Shown: positions 32,867 through 41,669 of the stretch, in pieces
How the letters are laid out: every line of letters begins with the position of its first letter
How positions within the stretch are numbered: the first letter of the stretch is position 1
Assembly (NCBI RefSeq): GCF_024496245.1
Contig: NZ_CP101740.1
Span: 1,239,501-1,303,500, forward strand
Direction of reading: 5' to 3'
From: Sphingomonas qomolangmaensis
Lineage (GTDB): Bacteria; Pseudomonadota; Alphaproteobacteria; Sphingomonadales; Sphingomonadaceae
Length of the DNA stretch: 64,000 nucleotides
Program-made: the position numbers and the translations under genes
The notes under the pieces: generated by a model
Told to the model about the DNA's origin: nothing
What the model saw: the letters and a program-made list of their open reading frames with translations, nothing else
Database searches by the model: none

Positions 32867-33859
32867 ATGATGAACAAGTGGATGGGTGCATTGCTCGCAG
32901 CGACCGCGCTGATCCCGGCAACCGCGATGGCGCAGGACGGCAATCGTCGCGAAGCACGCCAGCAGCAGCGCGCTGAGCGGCAGGCGATGCGCGCGCAGCC
33001 GCAGCGTGAGGCAGCGGCCGCACCGGTGCGCGCGCAGCGCCAGGGCGGCGACGATCGCCAGGCGGTTCGCGCCGAACGCCAGGCGCAGCGGCTGGCGAAC
33101 CCACAGCAGCGCGAGCAGTTCGTTCGCCAGCGGCAGGCGATCCAGGAACAGCGTCAGGTCGTCCGCCCCAACCGCACCGTCAACGGCCAGCCGATGCGCC
33201 CCGAACTGCGTCCCCAGGGCCAGGTCGCACCGCGCCAGGCGTTCCGCGCCGAACGCCGTGACGATCGCAGCGATTTCCGCAACGAACGCCGCCAGGATCG
33301 CAACGCGCTGCAATCGGGCGCGCTGAACCAGCGCCAGTTTCGCGCCGACCGTCGCGACGACCGCCAGGATTTCCGCCGCGATCGCGCCGATGATCGGCGC
33401 GACTTCCGGCAGGATCAGGGTCGGTTTGACAATCGGCTGAACCAGCAACGCCAGTTCCTCGGCAACAACCGCGGCAATGGCTGGGCCGGCAACAATTGGG
33501 GCGGCAACAACTGGAACGGCAACCGCAGCTTCCTGGGCAACAATGGCGGCTGGAACCGCGGCTGGCGCAACGACAATCGCTATGATTGGCGCGGCTATCG
33601 CCAGATCAACCGCAACGCCTTCCGCCTGCCCCGCTATTACGCGCCGCAAGGCTATGGCTTCGGCTATCAGCGGTTCGGCATCGGCGCGACGATCGGCTCG
33701 ATCCTGTTCGCGCAGGATTATTGGATCAACGATCCCTGGTCGTACCGCCTGCCGCCGATCGACGGACCGTTCCGCTGGGTGCGCTATTACAACGACGCGC
33801 TACTGGTCGATCTGGAGACCGGCGAAGTGGTCGATATGGAATATGACATCTTCTGGTGA
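32867..33859 (+). CDS. RcnB-family periplasmic protein
   Basis: 330 residues. Signal peptide MMNKWMGALLAATALIPATAMAQ, a long Arg/Gln/Asp/Asn-rich low-complexity region (about 25-245; repeats of RxDRxDF and later GNNWGGNNWNGN), then a C-terminal RcnB-like domain (about 250-330; FRLPRYYAPQGYGFGYQRFGIGATIGSILFAQDYWINDPWSYRLPPIDGPFRWVRYYNDALLVDLETGEVVDMEYDIFW). E. coli RcnB modulates nickel/cobalt efflux, but in sphingomonads this domain is very common and its role is open. GGAGG lies 9 nt upstream of the first ATG. A strong terminator follows. Confidence 0.85.
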   Translation: MMNKWMGALLAATALIPATAMAQDGNRREARQQQRAERQAMRAQPQREAAAAPVRAQRQGGDDRQAVRAERQAQRLANPQQREQFVRQRQAIQEQRQVVRPNRTVNGQPMRPELRPQGQVAPRQAFRAERRDDRSDFRNERRQDRNALQSGALNQRQFRADRRDDRQDFRRDRADDRRDFRQDQGRFDNRLNQQRQFLGNNRGNGWAGNNWGGNNWNGNRSFLGNNGGWNRGWRNDNRYDWRGYRQINRNAFRLPRYYAPQGYGFGYQRFGIGATIGSILFAQDYWINDPWSYRLPPIDGPFRWVRYYNDALLVDLETGEVVDMEYDIFW

Positions 33860-33879
33860 ACCCTCACCTATGAATGCGA

Positions 33880-33920
33880 GCAGGGGGCTCGGTGCATCGG
33901 CACCGGGTCCCCTTGCTTTT
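33880..33920 (+). terminator. Rho-independent terminator after the RcnB-like gene
   Basis: GCAGGGGGCTCGGTGC pairs with GCACCGGGTCCCCTTGC around a short loop, followed by TTTT; 20 bp past the stop codon. Confidence 0.75.
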
Positions 33921-33947
33921 CGGGCGCCGCGCAGCGACTTGGGAACC

Positions 33948-34628
33948 ATGGCAACGCAAGTGAAGAAGCCCGGCACGCTTTCGGCGGTCCGGCAGGCGAT
34001 CGGATCGGCCACCGCGGCGACGCTCGAGGCGAATCCTGCGATCAAGCGGCTCGCGACCGACGCGGCGCAGGTCTATTTCCACCGCGATTTCCTCACCAAC
34101 GCCGAATGCGCGACGCTGATAGCGATGATCGACGAGGGCCGCCGCCCCTCGACCTTGCTGTCGCGCACCGAGGACCGCAATTTCCGGACCAGCGACAGCT
34201 GCGACATGGACCGCTACTCGTCGGTCATCCAGCCGATCGACGAGCGCGTTGCCGCCTTGCTCGGCATCCAGCCCGAACATGGCGAGACGATGCAGGGCCA
34301 GCGCTACGCCCCCGGCCAGCAATTCCGCGCGCACCATGATTATTTCCACGAAGGCGAGCATTATTGGCCCAAGATGCAGCAGGCGGGCGGCCAGCGCACC
34401 TGGACCGCGATGTGCTATCTCAACGAGGTCGAGGAAGGCGGCGCGACCTGGTTCCCGCAAGGCGGCATCCGCGTGCCGCCGCGCAAGCGCATGCTGCTGA
34501 TCTGGAACAACATGAACCCCGACGGCAGCCCCAACGAGCAGACGCTCCACGAGGGCATGGCGGTGGTGCGCGGCACCAAATACATCTTCACCAAATGGTT
34601 TCGCGAGCAGCCCTGGCTGCAGGGCTGA
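33948..34628 (+). CDS. Prolyl 4-hydroxylase-like 2OG-Fe(II) dioxygenase
   Basis: 226 residues. The P4H alpha-subunit catalytic domain covers about 45-220. The iron triad is present: the His-x-Asp of HHDYFHEGEHYW and the distal His in EQTLHEGMAVVRG, with the 2-oxoglutarate lysine in GTKYIFTKWF. YFHRDFLTNAECATLIAMID opens the domain. Bacterial members hydroxylate proline in proteins or small substrates; the target is unknown. ATG at 33948 is chosen because the family match begins shortly after it. Confidence 0.88.
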   Translation: MATQVKKPGTLSAVRQAIGSATAATLEANPAIKRLATDAAQVYFHRDFLTNAECATLIAMIDEGRRPSTLLSRTEDRNFRTSDSCDMDRYSSVIQPIDERVAALLGIQPEHGETMQGQRYAPGQQFRAHHDYFHEGEHYWPKMQQAGGQRTWTAMCYLNEVEEGGATWFPQGGIRVPPRKRMLLIWNNMNPDGSPNEQTLHEGMAVVRGTKYIFTKWFREQPWLQG

Positions 34629-34647
34629 CCGGGCGATGCAGCCACAG

Positions 34648-34698
34648 CCGTTCGTCCTGAGTAGGGACTGAGCGAAGGCGAAGGCCCGTATCGAAGGA
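34648..34698. repeat. Dispersed repeat arm (CCGTTCGTCCTGAG family)
   Basis: CCGTTCGTCCTGAGTAGGGACTGAGCGAAGGCGAAGGC is one arm of the same element family seen as an inverted pair at 8156-8246. It lies in the 155-bp gap between the hydroxylase and recJ. Confidence 0.6.
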
Positions 34699-34783
34699 GC
34701 TCGCCGCAACGAGACCTTCCCAGCCCGCCGCCAAGCCCGCTTTCCGCTGGCCCCCTCCCCCGCCGCTTGGTACCCCGCGCTCC

Positions 34784-36547
34784 ATGTCACCGGTCTGTAA
34801 CGTCACCGCCTCGATCCTCGGCCAACCCTGGCGCTGGCGCGGGCTCGCCAGCGATACCCTGGGCGGCAGCTTCGTCCCCGACGATCTGGTGACCGGGCTG
34901 TTGTTGTCGCGCGGTTGCCCGCGCGAGGCGCTCGAGCTGCATCGCAACCCGTCGATCCGCGGCTTCATGCCCGATCCCTCGATCTTCCGCGACATGGACC
35001 GCGCCGCCGATCGCCTTGCCGATGCGGTGCAGGCGGGCGAGCAGGTCGCGATCTTCGGCGATTACGATGTCGATGGCGCCACTTCGGCGGCGCTGATGGT
35101 GCTGGTGCTGCGCGAGCTGGGCATCGAGGCGCGGCCCTATATCCCCGATCGGCTGATGGAGGGCTATGGCCCCTCGGGCGCGGCGTTGGTGCGGCTCGCG
35201 CGCGAGGGCGCGTCGCTGATCGTCACCGTCGATTGCGGCGCGCAGGCGTTCGAAGCGCTCGACATGGCGCGCGACGCCGGGGTCGAGGTGATCGTGGTCG
35301 ATCACCACAAATGCTCGACCGCCTTGCCCTTCGCGCACGCGCTGGTGAACCCCAACCGGATGGACGAGGATGAAGGCGCGGCGCACGGCCATCTCGCGGC
35401 GGTGGGGGTCGCGTTCCTGCTCGGCGCGGCGCTGATCCGCAGCTTGCGCGCGCGCGGCTTCTTCGCGGGGCGCGACGAGCCCAAATTGCTCGAGCTGCTC
35501 GACATCGTCGCGCTCGGCACCGTCGCCGACGTCGCGGCGCTGCGCGGCCTCAACCGCGCCTTCGTGGCGCAGGGGCTCAAGGTGATGGCCAAGCGCCGCA
35601 ACATCGGCCTCGCCGCGCTGATCGAAGCGTCGCGGCTCACGCGCGACCCGACCTGCACCGATCTCGGCTTCGCGCTCGGCCCCCGCATCAACGCCGGGGG
35701 ACGCGTCGGGCGTGCCGATCTCGGCGTCCGCCTGCTCACCACCCGCGATCCCGCCGAAGCGCGCGCGATCGCCGAGGAACTCGACCGGCTGAACGAAGAA
35801 CGCCGGATGATCGAGGCCGCGGTGCAGGAGGGCGCCGAGCTGCTCGCCGAACGCCAGGGCAATCGCGCGGTGATCGTCGTCGCCGCTCCCGGCTGGCACG
35901 CCGGCGTGATCGGCATCGTCGCCGGCCGGCTCAAGGAATCGCTCGGCCGCCCCGCGATCGTCATCGCGCTCGACGAACACGGCGTCGGCAAGGGGTCGGG
36001 CCGGTCGATCCCCGGCGTCGACCTGGGCGGCGCGGTGCTGGCGGCCAAGGAAGCCGGACTGCTCGCGGCGGGCGGCGGCCATGCGATGGCGGCAGGCCTC
36101 ACCGTGGCCGAAGGTGATATCGATGCCTTCGCCGCCTTTCTCGACGAACGGCTGGCGGCCGCGGTCACCCGCTCGATCGCCGATCGCGCCTTGCTGGTCG
36201 ATGCCGTGCTCGCGCCCGGCGGCATCCACCCCGGGCTGGTCGACGCGCTCGAAGCCGGCGGCCCCTATGGCATGGGCTGGCCAAGCCCGCGAATCGCTGC
36301 CGGCCCGGTACGCGTGATCAAGGCCGATCGGGTCGGCAACGGCCATGTCCGCGCGATCGTCGCGGGCGACGACGGCCGCAGCCTCAAGGCGGTCGCCTTC
36401 CGCCAGGCCGACACCGCCCTGGGCGCCGCGTTGCTCGGCTGCCCGCCGCACCGCCGGCTATGGCTGGCCGGCCGCGCCAAGCGCGACGACTGGGGCGCAA
36501 GGCCCGCCGCAGAACTCCATATCGACGACGCCGCCTGGGCCGAATGA
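34784..36547 (+). CDS. recJ: Single-stranded-DNA-specific exonuclease RecJ
   Basis: 5'-3' ssDNA exonuclease used in recombination, mismatch and base-excision repair. 587 residues. DHH-domain motifs: FGDYDVDGATSAALM (motif I), IVTVDCGAQAFEAL (motif II), VIVVDHHKCS (DHH motif III), LDIVALGTVADVAAL (motif IV), GPRINAGGRVGRAD, and the DHHA1 domain with APGWHAGVIGIVAGRLKE, GSGRSIPGVDL and GGGHAMAAGLTV. The OB fold follows at the C-terminus. Last core gene before the tRNA-Glu that borders the island. Confidence 0.96.
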   Translation: MSPVCNVTASILGQPWRWRGLASDTLGGSFVPDDLVTGLLLSRGCPREALELHRNPSIRGFMPDPSIFRDMDRAADRLADAVQAGEQVAIFGDYDVDGATSAALMVLVLRELGIEARPYIPDRLMEGYGPSGAALVRLAREGASLIVTVDCGAQAFEALDMARDAGVEVIVVDHHKCSTALPFAHALVNPNRMDEDEGAAHGHLAAVGVAFLLGAALIRSLRARGFFAGRDEPKLLELLDIVALGTVADVAALRGLNRAFVAQGLKVMAKRRNIGLAALIEASRLTRDPTCTDLGFALGPRINAGGRVGRADLGVRLLTTRDPAEARAIAEELDRLNEERRMIEAAVQEGAELLAERQGNRAVIVVAAPGWHAGVIGIVAGRLKESLGRPAIVIALDEHGVGKGSGRSIPGVDLGGAVLAAKEAGLLAAGGGHAMAAGLTVAEGDIDAFAAFLDERLAAAVTRSIADRALLVDAVLAPGGIHPGLVDALEAGGPYGMGWPSPRIAAGPVRVIKADRVGNGHVRAIVAGDDGRSLKAVAFRQADTALGAALLGCPPHRRLWLAGRAKRDDWGARPAAELHIDDAAWAE

Positions 36548-36610
36548 AATACCGCCAAACAGCCCCTTGACCACCACCCCCACCATCGCCTAGTCCGCCC
36601 CCTCGCTGAC

Positions 36611-36685
36611 GGCCCCTTCGTCTAGCGGTTAGGACGCGGCCCTTTCACGGCTGAAGCACGGGTTCGATTCCCGTAGGGGTCACCA
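36611..36685 (+). tRNA. tRNA-Glu (anticodon TTC)
   Basis: GGCCCCTTCGTCTAGCGGTT acceptor and D-arm, anticodon loop CTTTCAC in a CGGCC/GGCTG stem, T-arm ACGGGTTCGATTCCCGT, and encoded CCA. 75 nt. The integrase gene begins 164 bp downstream, so this tRNA is the probable integration target of the island and its 3' end was restored by the insertion. Confidence 0.97.
36661..36685. other. Probable left attachment site (attL) in the tRNA-Glu 3' end
   Basis: Inferred from the tRNA plus adjacent P4-type integrase reading away from it; such integrases use the T-arm and 3' end of a tRNA as the crossover site. No second copy of this 3' sequence occurs downstream in the window, so the right end lies beyond base 64000. 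Confidence 0.5.
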
Positions 36686-36745
36686 AAACACCATCCCAAA
36701 ACTACCGAAAACGTCCCATAATCGGCTGTTTTCTGCGGTTTTTTG

Positions 36746-36846
36746 TGGTATAGCCATCCCAGTCGGATCGGCGGAATACCACTCCATACCAGCAATCTGA
36801 TGGTATCCTTGATGGCACTGCGCCGGTCGCTTGGGTGGAGATACCA
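36746..36846. promoter_or_regulatory. Five TGGTAT/ATACCA hexamers upstream of the integrase
   Basis: TGGTAT at 36746 and 36801, and its complement ATACCA at 36776, 3686 [36786] and 36841, all within 101 bp just before the integrase start. The spacing and mixed orientation suit arm-type sites of the integrase or operator sites of an excisionase/repressor. Confidence 0.45.
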
Positions 36847-36848
36847 TC

Positions 36849-38078
36849 ATGGCGTTGTCGGTTGTGGCAATCAAAGCAGCCAAGGGTCGCCAGAAGGCGT
36901 ACAAGCTTAGCGATAGCGACGGACTTTACCTGCTCGTAGCACCGTCCGGCGCCCGCTGCTGGCGGATGAATTATCGGCATTCAGGCAAGCAGAAGACCCT
37001 GGCCTTCGGCGTGTGGCCAGATACCGGGCTAGCCGAGGCTCGCGCAGCGCGCGACGCGGCGCGCAAGGTGTTAGCTCGAGGCGATGATCCATCTGAACGA
37101 ATCAAGCTCGATCGGATCGCCGCCACCGTAGCGGCGTCCAGCAGCTTCAAAGCCGTGGCCGACGAATGGCTGCTCAAAGTCGAGAAAGAGGGCCGCTCGC
37201 CGGTCACGATGAAAAAGCTGCGCTGGCTACTGAGTTTCATCAACGCAACCATTGGGCAGCGCCCTGTCGCCTCGATCTCGGCGCACGAGTTGCTCATCAT
37301 GCTGCGTAAGATGGAGGCAAAAGGTCGGTACGAAACGGCAAAGCGCCTCCGCAGCACCTGTTCGCAAATTTTCCGCTATGCCATCGCTACGGCGCGGGCC
37401 GAGCGCGATGTCGCGGCCGACCTTCGGGGCGCGTTGATCGTACCCAAGCACGTTCACCGCGCCGCGATCACTACACCGTCCGAGGCCGGCGCGTTGCTTC
37501 GCGCCATTGAAGCGCTGGAAGACCATCCGACGACCGGCGTCGCGCTTCGCTTCCTGCCTCACGTGTTTGTTCGGCCTGGAGAACTTCGTTCTGCCGAATG
37601 GGCGGATTTCGATTTTGGCAAAGCCGTGTGGACGATCCCGCCGCACAAAACCAAGATGCGGCGCGCGCACTCGGTCCCACTCTCCCGTCAGACACTTCAA
37701 ATCCTCGAATCGATCAAGCACGACGCCGAGCACAGCTCGTATCTTTTCCCGTCAATACGATCGGTTGAACGACCGATGTCGGAGAACACCATCAACGCAG
37801 CGCTTCGTAGAATGGGGTATGCACAGGACCAAATGACCGGCCATGGTTTCCGCGCCCTGGCGGCGACGTTGCTGAATGAGATGGGGCTATGGCATGCGGA
37901 CGCGATCGAGCGCCAGCTTGCCCATTGCGACAACAATGCCGTGCGCCGCGCCTATACCCGCGGAGAATATTGGGAAGAGCGTGTGCGCATGATGCAGCAT
38001 TGGTCAGATCATCTCGAATTTCTGCGCGACGGAGCCAAGGTCCTCGGTGGAAAGTTCGGGAAGGCAAAGAGCCGATAG
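36849..38078 (+). CDS. P4-type tyrosine integrase
   Basis: 409 residues: N-terminal arm-binding domain (DUF4102 type; LSDSDGLYLLVAPSGARCWRMNYRHSGKQKTLAFGVWPDTGLAEARAARDAARKVLARGDDP), a core-binding domain (about 100-190), and a catalytic domain with the first Arg in FVRPGELRSAEW, the Lys in PHKTKMRRAHSVPL, the H-x-x-R box GHGFRALAATLL and the nucleophile region AVRRAYTRGEYWEER. Catalyses site-specific insertion and excision, here at tRNA-Glu. GGTGGAG lies about 8 nt upstream of the ATG at 36849. It marks the left end of the island. Confidence 0.93.
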   Translation: MALSVVAIKAAKGRQKAYKLSDSDGLYLLVAPSGARCWRMNYRHSGKQKTLAFGVWPDTGLAEARAARDAARKVLARGDDPSERIKLDRIAATVAASSSFKAVADEWLLKVEKEGRSPVTMKKLRWLLSFINATIGQRPVASISAHELLIMLRKMEAKGRYETAKRLRSTCSQIFRYAIATARAERDVAADLRGALIVPKHVHRAAITTPSEAGALLRAIEALEDHPTTGVALRFLPHVFVRPGELRSAEWADFDFGKAVWTIPPHKTKMRRAHSVPLSRQTLQILESIKHDAEHSSYLFPSIRSVERPMSENTINAALRRMGYAQDQMTGHGFRALAATLLNEMGLWHADAIERQLAHCDNNAVRRAYTRGEYWEERVRMMQHWSDHLEFLRDGAKVLGGKFGKAKSR

Positions 38079-38519
38079 CACCGGCCAAAAATGGCCGCTT
38101 GCCGCGGGATCGCTTTCCCGCCCAGCAACGGCCAGTCAGCTTTCAAGAGTGTCGCGAGTGGACCCGCGCCGGAACGGCGGCAGGTGGTAGGAAGCTGCCG
38201 TTCCGCTTTCCGGTGGTCGGATCAGGATATTTGCCAAACGATAACACCGACTACCAAGATCAACAGCGAAATCGCGAATTCTTTGGGCTTCAAGACGCCA
38301 TCGGGGAGCCTGTCCTGCCAGCGGTTTCCATAGCCAAATGGTTCAAACGCCATCCGGAACCTCGCTATTGTCGCCGCGATAGTTTCCGCCTTTTAGCACG
38401 TCGCCGCAACCCTGTAGGGTCGGCCATTGGCCGACAGCCGACCGACAGCTTCACGGCTGCAAGGACCCTTAAACAGTCATTCAGCGCGGTTTGGGTACTT
38501 TCCCGAACCAGCCATTCGT
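38079..38519. other. Gene-free stretch after the integrase
   Basis: About 440 bp with no credible ORF. Near 38480-38515 it contains a degenerate CATTC-type repeat like those at 47735, 50131 and 55264. Confidence 0.5.
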
Positions 38520-40127
38520 TCACTTAAGCCAACCACGATAGCAGACGATGGCTCCGACGATCGGCAAGGCGATAGCCACATTGAAGGTAAAGCGGCCCTG
38601 CCCGTCTTCCGCCTCGTGCGCATCCGACCGGGGTGCCAACGCAATGGGCAGCGGCACACCCAGGCAGGACCAGCCGCGCATGGCCATGCGAAGCCCGCCA
38701 TCTTCTCGAACGAGCGCAAAGCGAAAACGCATGGGGCCGAACTGCTCGACCAACTCTTGGCCACGTTGTGACATGCGGCTGCGAAATCGCCGGCCGGCAA
38801 AATCGCGGGTCCAGGTCTCAATGCCGTTTCTTTCGGCGAACGATACGTGCAACGCGTGCTCGCCTGCAGGCGGGAAGCCGACGATCGCCGCGATCAGTCG
38901 TGCTACAGGACTGCGGCCGCGCGTCACAGTCGCGTGGCCCGAGGCGCCGCCGTCGCGCAGCACACCGTGCACCACCTGCAAAGCGGTAGGTAACCGGTCG
39001 AAGTCGACGCCCATGATACGCCTATAAAGCGGGTCAGGCTGTTCGAGCTCCTGCGCTTCATGCCTAATATCTAGCTTGGTGAAAGAAGGTTCGAAGTCAG
39101 CAAGCGACAACAGCTCACCAGCGTCGCGCGCTCCGGCGGGACAGGTGCCGTTCATGATGCGGTCGGCTAGGATCGCGGCCGCAAATGTCGGTATCTCGGG
39201 GCCGCAGCCCTGGTCGGCAATCAAAGTCCAGCGCCGCTCCAGGCGGCGCCCATCAGCTATGCCGAAGACGCGCACCACCATGCCCGAGCGATCGCCACCC
39301 AGTCTTGCAGTCAAGCGTTGGAGCGGAAGCAGCCACCGCGCCGCTGGACGGAGCGAGCCGCCGAGCCAGCGAACCGGCCAGCTCGCAAGCCAAACTGCGG
39401 CATTCTGAAAAGAGAGTTCCGTACCAGCGCGGAACGCGACCGCCGGACGACCAGGCAGGCGTCCGGGCAACAGGTCCAGATCAGGAACGTCAGCCAGCCC
39501 GACTAGGCGAAGGCCGAGAGATTGGCCGTCCTGCATCTCGAACCGCTGACAACGCATCTCCTGCCAGCCGTGGCCGACGATCCGGCGGCCACCTCGCCAG
39601 AGCGGAAGGGGCCGACCGACGGTGGACAGGATCGCGGTCGCGACAGAGCGACCGGCGGCCGCCTGATTAGACGCGCTGATGGCGGCCTCGACCGCCGTGA
39701 CTCGTTCCATGCCTTGGGCTAGGTGGCGTACAACCGCGCCCGACAGTGCGGGCACGCTGGATACGCCTGCGATGATGGGCACGCCAGCGCAAATGGTTTC
39801 AATGTTAGCCACGAACGCCCGGTCGTCCGCCAGATCGAGGTACGGAATATCCAGATCGGCGCAAGCAGTCGGGACACCGTAGCCACTGCCTTGGAACGGT
39901 CCCGCGGCATCGATGACCAATGCGGGTTTCTCGACCGCGAGCAACGTAACCAGGTTGCCGTTCCGGTCGGCGGCCACAGGCCTGCAGCCGACAACACCGG
40001 CGCAGAACCGCTCTGCCTTGAGCAGATCTCGACCTGCCACGACGACATCGTACCCCGCCGCGGCGAGCCGGCGCGACAGCCTGCCGCCAAAGCCGCCGTA
40101 GCCGCCCAGCACCAGAATGCCGGTCAC
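38520..40127 (-). CDS. Saccharopine-dehydrogenase-like NAD(P)-binding protein fused to DUF4166
   Basis: 535 residues. The N-terminal Rossmann region (ILVLGGYGGFGGRLSRRLAAAGYDVVVAGRD ... VIDAAGPFQGSGYGVPTACADLDIPYLDLADD) is the saccharopine dehydrogenase/trans-acting enoyl reductase type. The C-terminal ~180 residues (MGVDFDRLPTALQVVHGVLRDGGASGHATVTRG ... RWxC-type ending) look like DUF4166. The substrate is unknown. The gene starts within the stop of the upstream DCC-family gene (ATGA overlap), so the two are a translationally coupled pair. Carried as cargo of the island near its integrase end. Confidence 0.8.
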   Translation of the reverse strand: MTGILVLGGYGGFGGRLSRRLAAAGYDVVVAGRDLLKAERFCAGVVGCRPVAADRNGNLVTLLAVEKPALVIDAAGPFQGSGYGVPTACADLDIPYLDLADDRAFVANIETICAGVPIIAGVSSVPALSGAVVRHLAQGMERVTAVEAAISASNQAAAGRSVATAILSTVGRPLPLWRGGRRIVGHGWQEMRCQRFEMQDGQSLGLRLVGLADVPDLDLLPGRLPGRPAVAFRAGTELSFQNAAVWLASWPVRWLGGSLRPAARWLLPLQRLTARLGGDRSGMVVRVFGIADGRRLERRWTLIADQGCGPEIPTFAAAILADRIMNGTCPAGARDAGELLSLADFEPSFTKLDIRHEAQELEQPDPLYRRIMGVDFDRLPTALQVVHGVLRDGGASGHATVTRGRSPVARLIAAIVGFPPAGEHALHVSFAERNGIETWTRDFAGRRFRSRMSQRGQELVEQFGPMRFRFALVREDGGLRMAMRGWSCLGVPLPIALAPRSDAHEAEDGQGRFTFNVAIALPIVGAIVCYRGWLK

Positions 40128-40525
40128 AGCACCCGGTCGCGATCCGCCGGGGACGGCAGCCAGCAGGTCTCGCGGCGCCCAAACAGGCGGTAGCGGTTAC
40201 GTGCTATCAGCCGGTACGGCGGATCACGCAGGGCGCGTGGCACCAATAGTAACCAGCCTGCTGCGCGCCATGGCCAACCGAGCCGCGCGTAGATTGCCAG
40301 CACGGCGTCCGAATCACGCAGGACCCGATCCCCGTCAACGACCAGAATGGTATCCGGGTCTGTTGGATCGATCCCGTGCCGGCGGAACAGCTCGGCGCCG
40401 ACATCGCCCTGCATGGAAGCTAGTTGGAAGCGGCGTTGGCGATCCCGCCGCAGGACGAACTGCGCGTTTGCGCTACACAACACGCACATCGCGTCAAACA
40501 GGATGATCGCTGGTTTCTGCTCCAT
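40124..40525 (-). CDS. DCC-family thiol-disulfide oxidoreductase-like protein (DUF393)
   Basis: 133 residues. The N-terminal IILFDAMCVLCSANAQFVLRRD holds the eponymous D-x-x-C-x-x-C motif; ILVVDGDRVLRDSDAVLAIYARLGWPWR and a C-terminal Arg-rich segment YRLIARNRYRLFGRR complete the family pattern. Proposed to have a thioredoxin-like fold and redox activity; function is not established. ATG at 40525 chosen with AAGG upstream; an ATG at 40540 is possible. It overlaps the start of the DUF4166 gene. Confidence 0.82.
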   Translation of the reverse strand: MEQKPAIILFDAMCVLCSANAQFVLRRDRQRRFQLASMQGDVGAELFRRHGIDPTDPDTILVVDGDRVLRDSDAVLAIYARLGWPWRAAGWLLLVPRALRDPPYRLIARNRYRLFGRRETCWLPSPADRDRVL

Positions 40526-40755
40526 GTGCCTTGTCAACATGACATGCCGCCGATGTCCAGCTGACCCGGGCTCCCCGCATCTAATCGCGGTCTTCTGCGA
40601 CCCAGAAAACGACGTTTGGCAATGGGTCCGCCTCTCCCGAGTATGGCCAATCATTCATCCGTCCTGCCAAGGGAACATCAACCAGATTTTCGAACCGCAT
40701 GTTTACTGCGGTTGATTACCCTACGGGCACCGGCATAGCGCAGAGGAGATGAGTG

Positions 40756-41388
40756 ATGGGTCCCTCGTCGATGGACCCCGCCTTTCATGAACTACGACCC
40801 TGGAACGAGGGCCGCTTGATTGGCGCGAAGCGAGCCCTCAAACAGCAACAGGTCTGGGCCATTCGCTTCTGGCTCGACCAACATAGGCGATTGCGCGACC
40901 GAGCCCTGTTCGACTTCGCTATCGATAGCAAGCTGCGCGGATGTGACGTGGTCAAGGTGCGTGTCGGCGATGTCGTTTCAGGCGGGCGCGTCCGTGACCG
41001 TGCCGTCGTCATCCAGCAAAAGACCAAGCGCCCGGTCCAGTTCGAGCTGATGGACACAGCACGTAAGACCATGCGTACCTGGCTGGAGCGCCGCGGCGGC
41101 ACGCTGAATGACTTCGTTTTCCCGAGCCGAAACGACTACATGGCTCACATGAGTACGCGACAGTATGCTCGTCTCGTGCACGAGTGGGTCGAAGGCATCG
41201 GCCTTCCGCCTCAGGAATACGGGACACACTCGCTTCGTCGCACAAAGGCGTCAATCATCTACAAGGCGACGGGTAATCTTAGGGCGGTTCAGATTCTGCT
41301 CGGCCACGCCAAGATTGATAGCACGGTGCGCTACCTCGGCGTTGACGTGGAAGACGCGCTAGAACTGGCAGAACGGACTGAGGTCTGA
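40756..41388 (+). CDS. Core-only tyrosine recombinase
   Basis: 210 residues comprising essentially a catalytic domain: the first Arg in AIDSKLRGCDVVKVRVGDV, KTKRPVQFELMD, the H-x-x-R box GTHSLRRTKASIIYKAT, and GHAKIDSTVRYLGVDVEDAL with the nucleophilic Tyr. There is no arm- or SAM-like core-binding domain, unlike the island integrase. Short recombinases of this type are common in sphingomonads on plasmids and islands. ATG at 40756 with GAGGAG 7 nt upstream; a GTG one codon earlier is an alternative. Confidence 0.85.
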   Translation: MGPSSMDPAFHELRPWNEGRLIGAKRALKQQQVWAIRFWLDQHRRLRDRALFDFAIDSKLRGCDVVKVRVGDVVSGGRVRDRAVVIQQKTKRPVQFELMDTARKTMRTWLERRGGTLNDFVFPSRNDYMAHMSTRQYARLVHEWVEGIGLPPQEYGTHSLRRTKASIIYKATGNLRAVQILLGHAKIDSTVRYLGVDVEDALELAERTEV

Positions 41389-41669
41389 ATAAGCCCAGAT
41401 TCGCCATTTAACGACGTTGAGGTGAATCCCAACTTTTGACCTTCGTTCACATAGGGGGATCGGAAAAGATTGGCAGCGCAACCATTTGCTCGGGCGCACG
41501 CGCGCCGCTTTGGCTACCCTGTGCCGACGGGTGCAGATGGCGACCCGCTAAGGTTGGCAAGCCTGCGCCGGCTCTTTAAACAGGGAGATGTGATGACGGA
41601 AGCCACTGGGGCGAAGACGCGAAGACACCCGACATTGACTGGCGAGCGAGTGCGGCGTTGAAGAACGTG
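41389..41669. other. No recognisable gene
   Basis: Short open frames exist, but none has family character, a good ribosome-binding site or codon bias like its neighbours. It seems to be eroded DNA next to a transposase remnant. Confidence 0.5.

Noticed and set aside
34787..36451. Long minus-strand frame opposite recJ
   Set aside because: Shadow of recJ; recJ carries all DHH/DHHA1 motifs in order.
36661..41000. A second copy of the tRNA-Glu 3' end marking a small island
   Set aside because: Only short, unconvincing matches (for example TGTAGGGTCGG near 38410) were seen; no repeat long enough for attR.
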